NCBI GenBank assembly: GCA_937874275.1
Contig: CALNAU010000195.1
Location: 1-29,431 of the forward strand
Direction: 5' to 3'
Length of the DNA: 29,431 bases
Origin: an uncultured Clostridia bacterium
GTDB taxonomy: Bacteria; Bacillota; Clostridia; Christensenellales; Aristaeellaceae
Of this stretch, positions 1-8,373 are shown one piece after another. The notes under the pieces are model-generated. The model was given only the letters and a program-made list of their open reading frames with translations. It had not been told where the DNA came from and made no database searches. Each line of letters opens with the position of its first letter. Within the stretch, counting starts at the first letter, position 1. The translations under genes were made by a program, and so were the position numbers.

Positions 1-182
1 ACGTACTCAATCAGCCGGATGGGGGTATCCTGGGGCAGCGTGCCCAGCTCCTCGGTGTACTGGGTGCCGGGGCCCGAGCGGGTGGCCATGCGCTGGTTGA
101 GCACGGCGCTGGTGGCCAGGGCCGGGGTCAGGCTGGCGGTCAGCAGGCACAGCAGAAGCAGAAACGAGATGCGCTTGTTCAT
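1..182 (-). CDS. Secreted protein with N-terminal SH3b-like region (partial, runs off window)
   Basis: Only the first 60 codons are inside the window. The ATG at 182 is preceded by a perfect AGGAGG (188-193, 5-nt spacing). The product opens with a classic Sec signal peptide: MNKR, a leucine-rich core, then a likely cleavage site after ALA at residue 22. Cys12 sits inside the hydrophobic core and does not make a lipobox. The mature start (residues 23-60), with RMATRSGPGTQYTEELGTLP followed by PIRLIEYV, has the RSGPGTxY pattern of bacterial SH3 (SH3b) domains, which often bind cell-wall peptides or peptidoglycan. The rest of the protein is unseen, so it may be a wall hydrolase, a wall-anchored protein or an SH3-only protein. 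Function beyond an exported, possibly wall-associated role cannot be given. Confidence 0.75.
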   Translation of the reverse strand, partial: MNKRISFLLLLCLLTASLTPALATSAVLNQRMATRSGPGTQYTEELGTLPQDTPIRLIEY

Positions 183-216
183 GTTGGCCTCCTTTGACGG
201 TCGGTTTTCTGCCCAA

Positions 217-246
217 AGTGTACCATAGCAACGCCAAACGGCACAA
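217..246 (-). promoter_or_regulatory. Probable sigma-A promoter for the SH3b gene
   Basis: On the minus strand TTGTGC (241-246) and TACACT (217-222) are separated by 18 nt, about 35 nt upstream of the ATG at 182. It lies back to back with the ABC exporter promoter at 255-283. Confidence 0.5.
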
Positions 247-254
247 TGCGCTCG

Positions 255-283
255 TTGACTTGCCCTGATGCTCAACGTATAAT
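255..283 (+). promoter_or_regulatory. Strong sigma-A promoter for the ABC exporter pair
   Basis: TTGACT (255-260) and a perfect TATAAT (278-283) are 17 nt apart. Transcription would start near 290 and leave about 30 nt of leader before the TTG start at 321. This rules out the in-frame ATG at 246, which lies upstream of the promoter. Confidence 0.8.
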
Positions 284-320
284 GCGGCCAGTGGCCCTGT
301 GCCGCACGGGAGGACATCAT

Positions 321-2453
321 TTGAAGGTATTTCGTTTTGTAGCCAGGGAGTGGAAAAGCGCCCTGCTGATTATGCTGTTTTTAATCGCGCAGGCGGCGTG
401 CGAACTGGCGCTGCCCGGCTATATGTCGCGCATGGTGGATGTGGGCATCCAGCAGGGAGGCGTGGACAGCGCGGCGGCCCAGCGGCTGAGTGAGGCCGGC
501 CACGCGGATCTTCTGCGCCTGCTCAGCGATGAGGACAAAGCGCTGTTTGAAAGTGCCTATGAACAGGCGGACGGCGCCTGGCAGTTGAAGCTGACCAGCC
601 GGGACGACCTGAAGCGGTTGGACGAAACCCTGCGGCTGCCCATGGCCGTGCTGTTCATGATGGAGCAGCAGGGCGGCGAAGCTGCGCTGACGGCGCTGCG
701 CAGCGGGCTGGTACCCGCGCAGACCGCCATGAACGCCGCTCAGGCCGAGATTGAAAAACAGGGCGCTCAGACCGACAGCCTGCTGCGGCAGGCGGCCGCC
801 CAGTATGTGCGCCAGGAGTATGAGCGCGTGGGCATGGACGCCTACAACACGCAGCAAATCTACCTTTGGCGCAATGGGCTGATCATGCTGGGCATCACGC
901 TGTTGATGGGCTTGTCCGCCGTGATGGGCAGCTACATCGGCAGCCGCGCCGCCGCCCGCATCGGGCGCGACCTGCGTGGCCGCGTGTTCCACAAGGTGAT
1001 TGGCTTTTCCAAGGCGGAGATTGACCGCTTTTCCACCGCCAGCCTCATCACCCGCAGCAGCAACGACATCCGCCAGATCGAGCAGACCAGCACCATGACG
1101 CTGCGCATGTTTTTGTACGCGCCCATCATGGGCGTGATTGGCATCGTGCGGGTGGCCGGGCTCAACAGCGGCCTCAGCTGGATTGTGGTGGTGGCGGTGG
1201 TCGCAGCCTCCGCTTTGGTGGGCATTCTGGCCGGGCGCGCGGTGCCCAAGTTCAAGATTGTGCAGCAGTTGGTGGACCGGCAAAACCTGGTTACCCGCGA
1301 GGTGCTGACCGGCCTGCCTGTTATCCGCGCCTTTACCCGCGAGCGGCACGAGGAGGCGCGCTTTGAAAAGGCAAACCGCGACGTGATTGACGTGTCGCGC
1401 TACATCAGCCGCATGTTCATGACGCTGATGCCCTCGCTGTTTCTGGTGATGAACATCACCATGCTGATGATTGTGTGGTTCGGCGCCAGGAGCATTGACC
1501 TGGGCCGCCTGCAGGTGGGCAGCATGATGGCCATGATCAGCTACACCATGTACATCATCATGGCGTTCATGATGCTGTCCATGGGCTCCATCATGATCCC
1601 CCGGGCCAATGCCTCGGCCGAGCGCATCCTGGAGGTATTGCATACCCGTACCGACATTGAGGACCCGGCGCAGGAGGCCGCGCTGCCGGATGCCTGGCGC
1701 GGCGAGGTGGTGTTTGATGACGTCAGCTTCCGCTATCCGGGCGCTGAGGATGATGTGCTGCAGGACATCAACTTCACCGCCAGACCCGGACAGATGACCG
1801 CCATCATCGGCGGCACGGGCTCGGGCAAGAGCACGCTGCTCAACCTCATCCCCCGCATGTACGATGTGACTGGCGGCCGCGTGCTGATAGACGGCGTGGA
1901 CATCCGCCAGATGAACCTGCACCGGCTGCGCGCCCTGATTGGCTACGTGCCCCAGCAGGGCGTGCTGTTCAGCGGCAGCATCGCCAGCAACATCAAGTAC
2001 GGCGACGAAACCATGAGCGACGCCGACATGGAGCGCGCCGCGGCCATCGCCCAGGCGCAGGGCTTTATCGGGGAGAAGGAAGGCGGCTACCTCAGCGAGG
2101 TATCGCGCGGCGGCAGCAATGTATCCGGCGGCCAGCGGCAGCGCCTGTCCATCGCCCGCGCCATCGCCGGCAAGCCCAAGGTGCTGCTGTTTGACGACAG
2201 CTTCTCGGCGCTGGATTACCGCACCGACCTGATGCTGCGCCAGGCCTTGCGCCGCGAGATGGGGGACACCACCGTGCTCATCGTGGCCCAGCGCATCGCC
2301 ACCGTGATGAAGGCCGACAAGATCATCGTGCTGGAACAGGGCCGCATCGTGGGTGAGGGACGGCATGAGGAACTGCTGCGCACCTGCGACAGCTACCGCG
2401 AAATCGCGCAAAGCCAACTGAGCGCCGAGGAACTGAATGGGGGTGTGGCCTGA
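321..2453 (+). CDS. ABC exporter half-transporter, membrane plus ATPase domains, with degenerate nucleotide site
   Basis: This is a 710-residue fused permease-ATPase half-transporter (ABC_membrane then ABC_tran) of the heterodimeric multidrug/lipid exporter type. The start is TTG at 321, with GGGAGG at 308-313 and 7-nt spacing. The ATPase domain shows Walker A GGTGSGKST (about 497-505), signature VSGGQ (601-605) and Walker B LLFDD (622-626). Asp626 stands where the catalytic Glu should be, and the switch His is Gln657 (AQR). This is the usual pattern of the degenerate-site subunit in TM287/288-like or BmrCD-like exporters, while its SGGQ signature is intact. An extracytoplasmic stretch of about 145 residues (35-180), rich in Ala, Glu and Gln, lies between membrane helices 1 and 2, far longer than in standard exporters. 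It overlaps the partner gene by one base. The substrate cannot be told from sequence. Confidence 0.93.
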   Translation: MKVFRFVAREWKSALLIMLFLIAQAACELALPGYMSRMVDVGIQQGGVDSAAAQRLSEAGHADLLRLLSDEDKALFESAYEQADGAWQLKLTSRDDLKRLDETLRLPMAVLFMMEQQGGEAALTALRSGLVPAQTAMNAAQAEIEKQGAQTDSLLRQAAAQYVRQEYERVGMDAYNTQQIYLWRNGLIMLGITLLMGLSAVMGSYIGSRAAARIGRDLRGRVFHKVIGFSKAEIDRFSTASLITRSSNDIRQIEQTSTMTLRMFLYAPIMGVIGIVRVAGLNSGLSWIVVVAVVAASALVGILAGRAVPKFKIVQQLVDRQNLVTREVLTGLPVIRAFTRERHEEARFEKANRDVIDVSRYISRMFMTLMPSLFLVMNITMLMIVWFGARSIDLGRLQVGSMMAMISYTMYIIMAFMMLSMGSIMIPRANASAERILEVLHTRTDIEDPAQEAALPDAWRGEVVFDDVSFRYPGAEDDVLQDINFTARPGQMTAIIGGTGSGKSTLLNLIPRMYDVTGGRVLIDGVDIRQMNLHRLRALIGYVPQQGVLFSGSIASNIKYGDETMSDADMERAAAIAQAQGFIGEKEGGYLSEVSRGGSNVSGGQRQRLSIARAIAGKPKVLLFDDSFSALDYRTDLMLRQALRREMGDTTVLIVAQRIATVMKADKIIVLEQGRIVGEGRHEELLRTCDSYREIAQSQLSAEELNGGVA

Positions 2454-4249
2454 TGCACGGCATGACACCGACCGACGGCAAAAAGCGCAGCCTCAAGGCC
2501 GCCTTCAAGCGTCTGCTGCCCTGGCTGAAGCCCTACCGCACCAAGCTGCTGCTGGCCGCGGGGCTGGCCATATTGTCCTCCGCCAGCGGCATCATCGGCC
2601 CCAAGGTATTGGGCCAGGCCACGACGGAAATCTTCCAGGGCCTGATGCGCAAGGTGCAAGGCCAGGGCGGCATCGACTTTGGCCGGGTGGGCCAGATATT
2701 GCTGGGCGTGCTGGGCATCTATGTATTCAGCTCGCTGTTCCAGTGGGTGCAGCGCCGCATGATGGTGGACGTGGCGATGGATTTCAACTACCGCGCGGCC
2801 AACGCCATCTCGCACAAGATACACCGCATGCCGCTCAAATACTTCGAATCCCGCCAGGTGGGCGATATCATCAGCCTGGTGTCCAACGATGTGGATACCA
2901 TTGGGCAAAACCTGGCGGAGACCGTGACGCAGGCCATCTCCGGCCTGGCTACTCTGCTGGGTGTGCTGGCCATGATGCTGTCCATCAGCCCCTTGATGGC
3001 GTTGCTGGTGCTGGGCATCGTGCCCCTCAGCGGCATCATCATGGCCTTTGTGATGACCAGGGGACGCAAATACTTCAAGAGCCAGCAGGAGGCCATGGGC
3101 GAGCTCAACGGCCTGGTGGAGGAGAGTTACTCGGGCCAGATGGTCATCAAGGCCTTCCGCCACGAGGAGGAGGCCGAGCGGGATTTCGCCGAAATCAACC
3201 ACAAGCAATTCAACAGCGCGTGGAAGGGCCAGTTCCTCAGCGGGCTGATGATGCCCATCATGAACTTTGTGGGCAATCTGGGCTACGTGGCGGTGGCCAT
3301 CGTGGGCGCCATCCAGGCGTCCATGGGGCGCATCAGCGTGGGCGACATTCAGGCCTTTATCGCCTATGTGCGCAACTTCAGCCAGCCCATCACCCAGTTT
3401 GCCCAGCTCACCGGGCAGCTGCAATCGGTGGCCGCGGCCAGCGAGCGCGTGTTTACCTTCCTGGATGAAGGGGAGGAGCAGGAGTGGGAGCAGCTGGTCT
3501 GCCTGACGGATGTGCATGGCGAGGTGGATTTTGACCACGTCACCTTCGGCTACGACAGCGACAAGCCCGTTATCCGCGACTTCACCTGCCATGTGGACCC
3601 CGGCCAGACCGTGGCCCTGGTGGGCGAGACGGGCGCCGGCAAGACCACCGTGGTCAAGTTGCTGCTGCGCTTCTATGATGTGGACAAGGGCAGCATCCGC
3701 ATGGATGGGGTGGACCTGCGCAACATTGAGCGCGCCGAGCTGCGCCACGCCTTTGGCATGGTGCTGCAGGACGCGTGGCTCTTTTCCGGCACCATCATGG
3801 AGAATATCCGCTACGGCCGGCTGGAGGCCACCGATGAGGAGGTCATCGCCGCGGCCAAGGCGGCCCACGCCGACCACTTCATCCGCACGCTGCCCGGCGG
3901 CTACCAGATGGAGCTCAACGAGGCGGCGGACAACATCTCCCAAGGCCAGCGCCAGCTGCTCACCATCGCCCGCGCATTCCTGGCGGACAACCCCATCATG
4001 ATTCTGGACGAGGCCACCAGCAACGTGGACACCCTGACCGAGCACCGCATCCAGCAGGCCATGCACCAGCTGATGCAGGGGCGCACCGCGTTTGTCATCG
4101 CCCATCGCCTGAGCACAATCCGCCAGGCCGACCTCATTTTGGTGATGAAGCAGGGCGACATCGTGGAGCAGGGCAACCACGACCAGCTGATGGCCAAGGG
4201 CGGCGTGTACGCCGAGCTGTACAATAGCCAGTTTGCCAGGGCGGAGTAA
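2453..4249 (+). CDS. ABC exporter half-transporter, catalytic partner
   Basis: This 598-residue fused permease-ATPase is the partner of the preceding gene; its ATG shares the A of the upstream TGA, so the two are translationally coupled. Walker A GETGAGKTT begins near residue 391, Walker B is ILDE (517-520) with catalytic Glu520, and the switch His is His551 (IAHR). The signature is SQGQ (496-499) rather than SGGQ. With the first subunit's intact SGGQ, one composite ATP site is fully canonical (this Walker A/B plus the partner signature) and the other is degenerate, as in TM287/288-type exporters. Six membrane helices span about residues 20-310. A second in-frame ATG at 2462 is a possible alternative start. 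It ends about 55 nt before a strong bidirectional terminator. Confidence 0.93.
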   Translation: MHGMTPTDGKKRSLKAAFKRLLPWLKPYRTKLLLAAGLAILSSASGIIGPKVLGQATTEIFQGLMRKVQGQGGIDFGRVGQILLGVLGIYVFSSLFQWVQRRMMVDVAMDFNYRAANAISHKIHRMPLKYFESRQVGDIISLVSNDVDTIGQNLAETVTQAISGLATLLGVLAMMLSISPLMALLVLGIVPLSGIIMAFVMTRGRKYFKSQQEAMGELNGLVEESYSGQMVIKAFRHEEEAERDFAEINHKQFNSAWKGQFLSGLMMPIMNFVGNLGYVAVAIVGAIQASMGRISVGDIQAFIAYVRNFSQPITQFAQLTGQLQSVAAASERVFTFLDEGEEQEWEQLVCLTDVHGEVDFDHVTFGYDSDKPVIRDFTCHVDPGQTVALVGETGAGKTTVVKLLLRFYDVDKGSIRMDGVDLRNIERAELRHAFGMVLQDAWLFSGTIMENIRYGRLEATDEEVIAAAKAAHADHFIRTLPGGYQMELNEAADNISQGQRQLLTIARAFLADNPIMILDEATSNVDTLTEHRIQQAMHQLMQGRTAFVIAHRLSTIRQADLILVMKQGDIVEQGNHDQLMAKGGVYAELYNSQFARAE

Positions 4250-4256
4250 CATAGAA

Positions 4257-4358
4257 GAACAACAGGCTTTGTTGCTTGCAGATAAATAAAGCCTGTATAG
4301 AGGTCCGGGGCGCCTTTTCTTGAGAAAAGGCGCCCCGGCATTCTTTTATCTGTTGTTC
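4257..4358. terminator. Bidirectional terminator with nested inverted repeats between convergent genes
   Basis: The core is a perfect 16-bp stem with a 2-base centre (4305-4338, CCGGGGCGCCTTTTCT and its complement). It is flanked by a second 9-bp inverted repeat (ACAGGCTTT at 4262-4270 with AAAGCCTGT at 4288-4296). The outermost 9-bp arms are GAACAACAG (4257-4265) and CTGTTGTTC (4350-4358). It serves both the exporter pair (plus) and the importer operon (minus), whose last stop codon lies in the outer arm. Confidence 0.8.
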
Positions 4359-5329
4359 TATACCCGGTGGCACGCTACCCAGTGCCCGCCGCCGATGTCC
4401 TTGAGCTCGGGCTTCACTTCCGCGCACACCGGCATCACCACCGGGCATCGGGTGCGGAAGGGGCAGCCGCTGGGTGGGTTCATGGGGTTGGGCACATCGC
4501 CCTCCAATATGATGCGGCGGCTGGCAGCGGAGGCATCCGGGTCGGCGATGGGCACGGCGCTCATCAGCGCCTGGGTGTAGGGGTGGGCCATGTTGGTGAA
4601 CAATTCATTTACCGGCGCCATTTCCACCATGTGCCCCAGGTACATCACGCCCACGCGGTGGGAGATGTGGCGCACCATGCTCAAATCGTGGGAGACGAAC
4701 AGGTAGGTTAGCCCCAGGCGCTGCTGCAGTTCCTCCAGCATGTTGACCACCTGTGCCTGGATGGACACATCCAGCGCGGAAATGGGCTCATCGCACACGA
4801 TGAACTCCGGCCCCGCGGCAAGCGCCCGGGCGATGCCGATGCGCTGGCGCTGACCGCCCGAAAATTCGTGCGGGTAACGGCGGGCGTGGTTTTCATCCAA
4901 GCCCACCAAACTGAGCAGTTCGCGCACGCGTGCGTCCACCTGTGCACGGTCCATCTCGGTGCGGCGCAGGGGCTCGGCAATGATGGTGCTTACCGTCATG
5001 CGCGGGTCGAGCGACGCGTAGGGGTCCTGGAATATCATCTGCATGCGGCGGCGGAAGGGCATCATCTGCTGTGGGGTGAGGGTAGTGATATCGTGCCCAT
5101 CGTAGTGGATGGTGCCCGAGGTGGGCTTGTACAGGCGCAGCAGCAGGCGCCCCAGCGTGGTTTTGCCGCAGCCGGATTCGCCCACCAGGCCGAAGGTCTC
5201 CCCGCGGTGGATATCCAGGCTCACCTGGTCCACAGCGGTCAGCACGCGCTTGCGGGCGTTGAGGATGGAGGCGCCGATGACAAACTGCATGGATACGCGC
5301 TCGGCACGGATAAGCGGCTGTGCGGTCAT
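4358..5329 (-). CDS. Oligopeptide/dipeptide importer ATPase, OppF/DppF type (system 1)
   Basis: This 323-residue cytoplasmic ATPase powers peptide-family uptake and pairs with the OppD-type subunit encoded just upstream. Walker A is GESGCGKT (50-57), the Q-loop follows at Gln101, the signature is FSGGQ (156-160), Walker B is FIVCDE (176-181) and the switch is His214. The C-terminal oligopeptide-transporter domain (from about 235) carries Cys289, Cys295, Cys302 and Cys320 in the CPFRTRC spacing usual for Opp/Dpp ATPases; equivalent cysteines hold an iron-sulfur cluster in a mycobacterial Opp transporter. The ATG overlaps the preceding gene by 4 nt. It is the last gene of the operon, before the terminator at 4257-4358. 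OppF versus DppF cannot be separated without a tree. Confidence 0.93.
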   Translation of the reverse strand: MTAQPLIRAERVSMQFVIGASILNARKRVLTAVDQVSLDIHRGETFGLVGESGCGKTTLGRLLLRLYKPTSGTIHYDGHDITTLTPQQMMPFRRRMQMIFQDPYASLDPRMTVSTIIAEPLRRTEMDRAQVDARVRELLSLVGLDENHARRYPHEFSGGQRQRIGIARALAAGPEFIVCDEPISALDVSIQAQVVNMLEELQQRLGLTYLFVSHDLSMVRHISHRVGVMYLGHMVEMAPVNELFTNMAHPYTQALMSAVPIADPDASAASRRIILEGDVPNPMNPPSGCPFRTRCPVVMPVCAEVKPELKDIGGGHWVACHRV

Positions 5330-6333
5330 GCGCGGCCTCCTTCCCAGGCCACCTTGGGGGCGCCCTCGTCCATCAGGTAGCAGCGCAGGCGATGGGTATC
5401 GCTGACTTGTGTCATGCGTGGCATGCCGGTGCGGCAGATGCGCATGGCGTGGGGGCAGCGCGGCTCAAACGGGCAGCCCGGCGGCGGGTTGATCAGGTCG
5501 GGCGGTGTGCCGTGGATGGGAATCAGCGGCGCGTGCTCCCCCTCCTTGCGAGGTACGGAGCGCAGCAGCCCCCATGTATAGGGATGGCGCGGGTTGTAGA
5601 AAATCTCGCGCGACAGCCCCTCCTCCACAATGCAGCCGCCGTACATGACCAGCACACGGCTGCACATGCCGGCGATGACGCCCAAATCGTGTGTAATCAA
5701 AATGACAGAAGTGCCGATTTTGTCCATCAGACCCTTGAGCAGGGCCAGAATCTGCGCCTGGATGGTCACGTCCAGCGCCGTGGTGGGCTCGTCCGCGATG
5801 ACCAGGCTGGGGTTGGAGGCGATGGCCATGCCAATCATCACCCGCTGGCGCATGCCGCCGGACAGTTCGTGGGGATATTGCTTCTGGCGGCTGTCCGGGT
5901 CCGGGATATCCACCAGGCGCAGCAGCTCGCGCACGCGTTCTGCGGCGTCCGCCTTGCTCATCTTGCGGTGCACGCGCAGCGTTTCCTGCATCTGACGGCC
6001 GATGGTCATCAACGGGTTGAGGCTGGTCATGGGGTCCTGAAACACCATGCCGATGCGGTCGCCCGACAGGCGGCGCACCTGGTCCACCGAGGCGTTGGTC
6101 AAATCCTGCCCTTCAAAATAGATGCGGTCAGCGCTGATGTGCGCATAGTCGGGCAGCAGGCGCATGAGCGACAGCATGCTGACGCTCTTGCCGGAGCCGG
6201 ATTCGCCCACGATGCCCACCGCCTCGCCGTGGTCAACATGCAGGCTGATGCCGCGCACGGCCTGCACCTGGCCCACGTGAATGTGAAAGGTGGTGTTCAG
6301 GTTTTCAATTTCAAGCAGACGATTCGTACTCAT
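5326..6333 (-). CDS. Oligopeptide/dipeptide importer ATPase, OppD/DppD type (system 1)
   Basis: This 335-residue ATPase is the D-type partner of the F-type subunit. Walker A is GESGSGKS (43-50), Q-loop Gln99, signature LSGGM (157-161), Walker B VIADE (178-182) and switch His215 (ITHD). The C-terminal domain has the full four-cysteine pattern Cys287, Cys293, Cys300 and Cys318, beginning GCPFEPRC. LSGGMRQR is the usual D-type form, against FSGGQRQR in F. It overlaps its neighbours by 4 nt on both sides, so the four genes 8191 to 4358 are a single coupled unit. Confidence 0.93.
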   Translation of the reverse strand: MSTNRLLEIENLNTTFHIHVGQVQAVRGISLHVDHGEAVGIVGESGSGKSVSMLSLMRLLPDYAHISADRIYFEGQDLTNASVDQVRRLSGDRIGMVFQDPMTSLNPLMTIGRQMQETLRVHRKMSKADAAERVRELLRLVDIPDPDSRQKQYPHELSGGMRQRVMIGMAIASNPSLVIADEPTTALDVTIQAQILALLKGLMDKIGTSVILITHDLGVIAGMCSRVLVMYGGCIVEEGLSREIFYNPRHPYTWGLLRSVPRKEGEHAPLIPIHGTPPDLINPPPGCPFEPRCPHAMRICRTGMPRMTQVSDTHRLRCYLMDEGAPKVAWEGGRA

Positions 6334-7271
6334 TTGCGCAACCTCGGATCCAGCGCGTCGCGCAGGCCGTCGCCAATAAAGTTCAGCGAGAACATGGTCA
6401 GGCTGATGGCGGCCACGGGGAAGAACATCTGATAGGGCGCCGAGCGCAGGGTCTCAATGGCGTCGTTGGCCAGCGACCCCCAGCTGGCCATGGGCTTTTG
6501 GATGCCGATGCCCAGGAAGCTGAGGAAGGCCTCCGAAAAGATGGCGCTGGGGATGAGGAAAGTAACCGACACAATCACCGGGCCCATGGAGTTGGGCAGC
6601 AGGTGGCGAATCAATATCTCCCAACTGCTGGCGCCGGCCAGGCGGGCGCTGAGCACGTACTCCTGCTGCTTAAGCGATACCACCTGTGAGCGCGTGATGC
6701 GCGCCGTGCCTACCCAGCTGGAGATGCACAGCGCGATGAGGATAGAGCGGATGTTGGAGCCCATGAACATCATCAGAATGACGATATACAGCAGCGACGG
6801 CAGCGCGATGAGGATGTCCACGATGCGCATCATGATGTTGTCCGTGCGGCCGCCGATAAAGCCCGCCGTGCCGCCGTAGATAACGCCGATGATCATGTTG
6901 ACCAGCGCGGATACCAGGCCGATGGCCAGGCTGATGCGCGCGCCGTAGAGGATGCGCACAAACAGGTCGCGCCCCAGCGCGTCGGTGCCAAACCAGTGCT
7001 TGGCGCTTGGCCCCTGGCTGATGGCCGAGAAATCCGAATAATCGTAGGCATAGGGCGAGAACATGGGCCCAAAGATGGCCAGCAGCCCCATCAACACCAC
7101 AAAGGTGAGCCCGACCATGGCCAGTCTGTCGCGCTTGAGGCGCCGCCAGGCATCCTGCCAGTAGGAGAGCGAGGGACGGGATAACTGCTCGGCCGCCTTG
7201 CGCTCCGCCTCCGGGATAAACTCGTACGCCGCCGCGTTGGGTGGTGCCTGCATAGGCTCTGCTCCTTTCAT
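6330..7271 (-). CDS. Peptide importer permease, OppC/DppC type (system 1)
   Basis: This 313-residue inner permease subunit has an N-terminal cytoplasmic segment, the OppC_N first helix (about residues 50-73), and then a short extracytoplasmic loop ending in the C-type hallmark FGTDALGRDLF. About five more helices follow. The ATPase-docking EAA loop reads SARLAGASSWEILIRHLLP. The loop between helix 1 and the FGTD motif is of normal short length, which makes this a useful comparison for the enlarged paralogue at 19580. It is coupled by 4-nt overlaps to the B and D genes. Confidence 0.92.
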   Translation of the reverse strand: MKGAEPMQAPPNAAAYEFIPEAERKAAEQLSRPSLSYWQDAWRRLKRDRLAMVGLTFVVLMGLLAIFGPMFSPYAYDYSDFSAISQGPSAKHWFGTDALGRDLFVRILYGARISLAIGLVSALVNMIIGVIYGGTAGFIGGRTDNIMMRIVDILIALPSLLYIVILMMFMGSNIRSILIALCISSWVGTARITRSQVVSLKQQEYVLSARLAGASSWEILIRHLLPNSMGPVIVSVTFLIPSAIFSEAFLSFLGIGIQKPMASWGSLANDAIETLRSAPYQMFFPVAAISLTMFSLNFIGDGLRDALDPRLRK

Positions 7272-8191
7272 TCGGTCATCTTGATGCGCGGATCAATCAG
7301 CACATACAGGATGTCCACCAAAATGTTGCACAGCACCACAAAGATGCCGAAAAAGACCGTCAGGCCCAGAATGACGTTGTAGTCGCGCGCGCCGATGGAA
7401 TCCACAAAATAGCGCCCGATGCCTGGGATGGCGTACAGGCGCTCCACCACAAAGGAGCCCGTCAGCAGCGCCGCCACCAGCGTGCCCAGGTAGGTGACCA
7501 CCGGCAATATGGCGTTGCGCAGCCCATGGCGCAGGATGACCACCGCCTCGCGAAGACCTTTGGCGCGGGCGGTGCGGATGTAGTCCTGCTGCATCACTTC
7601 CAGCATCGACGAGCGGGTCATGCGCGCGATGTAGGCGACCGGGCTTAAGGACAGGCAGGCCACCGGCAGAATATAGTGCCGCCATGTGGCCAGCCCGTAG
7701 GTGGGCAGTATGTTCCACACGCCGGCAAACAGATACAAAAGCAAAACAGCCGTCACAAAGGTGGGGATGGAGATGCCCACCGTGGCCAGCACCATGGACA
7801 CGCGGTCGAGCAAGCCGCCTTTGCGCACGGCGGATACAATGCCCAGCCCCAGGCCAATCAGCAGCGATACAACAACCGCCGCGCCGCCCACCCGAGCCGA
7901 GATGGGGAAGCCCCGGTCGATGATGTCGTTGACGGCCACGTCCGAGCGCTTGAAGGAGATGCCGAAGTCACCCCGGGCGATGTTCTTGAGGTACGTGAGG
8001 TATTGCTGGAACAGCGGCTTGTCCATGCCGTATTTTTCCTCGATGCGCTGCAGCACCTCAGGCGGCATGCGCTGCTCGCCCTTGATGAAGGGGCTGCCGG
8101 GGATGGCCCGCATCAGCGCGAAGGTGACTGTAATCAGCACCACGATGGTAATCAAGGCGGAAAGAAGCCTCTTGGCGATGTAACGCAGCAA
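7268..8191 (-). CDS. Peptide importer permease, OppB/DppB type (system 1)
   Basis: The start is TTG at 8191, with AGGAGG at 8200-8205 and 8-nt spacing. It gives 307 residues beginning MLRYIAKRLL, the usual OppB length and opening; upstream in-frame codons would add 39 unrelated residues and no better ribosome site. Six hydrophobic helices are visible. The EAA loop is YIRTARAKGLREAVVILRHG, and the typical IPGIGRYFVDSI segment follows near the C terminus. It is the first gene of the minus-strand importer operon, divergent from the binding protein at 8374. Confidence 0.9.
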   Translation of the reverse strand: MLRYIAKRLLSALITIVVLITVTFALMRAIPGSPFIKGEQRMPPEVLQRIEEKYGMDKPLFQQYLTYLKNIARGDFGISFKRSDVAVNDIIDRGFPISARVGGAAVVVSLLIGLGLGIVSAVRKGGLLDRVSMVLATVGISIPTFVTAVLLLYLFAGVWNILPTYGLATWRHYILPVACLSLSPVAYIARMTRSSMLEVMQQDYIRTARAKGLREAVVILRHGLRNAILPVVTYLGTLVAALLTGSFVVERLYAIPGIGRYFVDSIGARDYNVILGLTVFFGIFVVLCNILVDILYVLIDPRIKMTE

Positions 8192-8224
8192 CGCGGCGTC
8201 CTCCTTCTTTGGCAATGTATGGAC

Positions 8225-8254
8225 AAGATACCATAACTGGGAATAGGGGCGCAA
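8225..8254 (-). promoter_or_regulatory. Possible promoter for the system 1 permease/ATPase operon
   Basis: On the minus strand TTGCGC (8249-8254) and TATCTT (8225-8230) are 18 nt apart, about 20 nt upstream of the ribosome site. The same TTGCGC hexamer is used in the clearer promoter at 16591. Confidence 0.4.
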
Positions 8255-8297
8255 GGGTGGGCGATGTGCAACCGGCGAAGGGAAACTTGCATTCCGG

Positions 8298-8326
8298 TTG
8301 ACAGACACCCCGTGCTTTTGTATGAT
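8298..8326 (+). promoter_or_regulatory. Strong sigma-A promoter for the system 1 binding protein
   Basis: TTGACA (8298-8303) and TATGAT (8321-8326) are 17 nt apart, with a likely start near 8333 and a 40-nt leader. The binding protein therefore has a near-consensus promoter while the divergent permease operon has a weaker one, fitting the usual excess of binding protein over permease. Confidence 0.8.
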
Positions 8327-8373
8327 GCATGCGAGACCCGGCGTGAAAAAAGAATAGGAACGGAGGAACCCTC

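Noticed and set aside
381..2468. 695-codon open frame opposite the first exporter gene
   Set aside because: Antisense shadow: no ribosome site, no recognisable domain, extreme His/Ala content.
8192..8308. Longer B-type permease start 39 codons upstream
   Set aside because: The extra residues are not hydrophobic or conserved, while TTG 8191 has a perfect AGGAGG and gives the family length.
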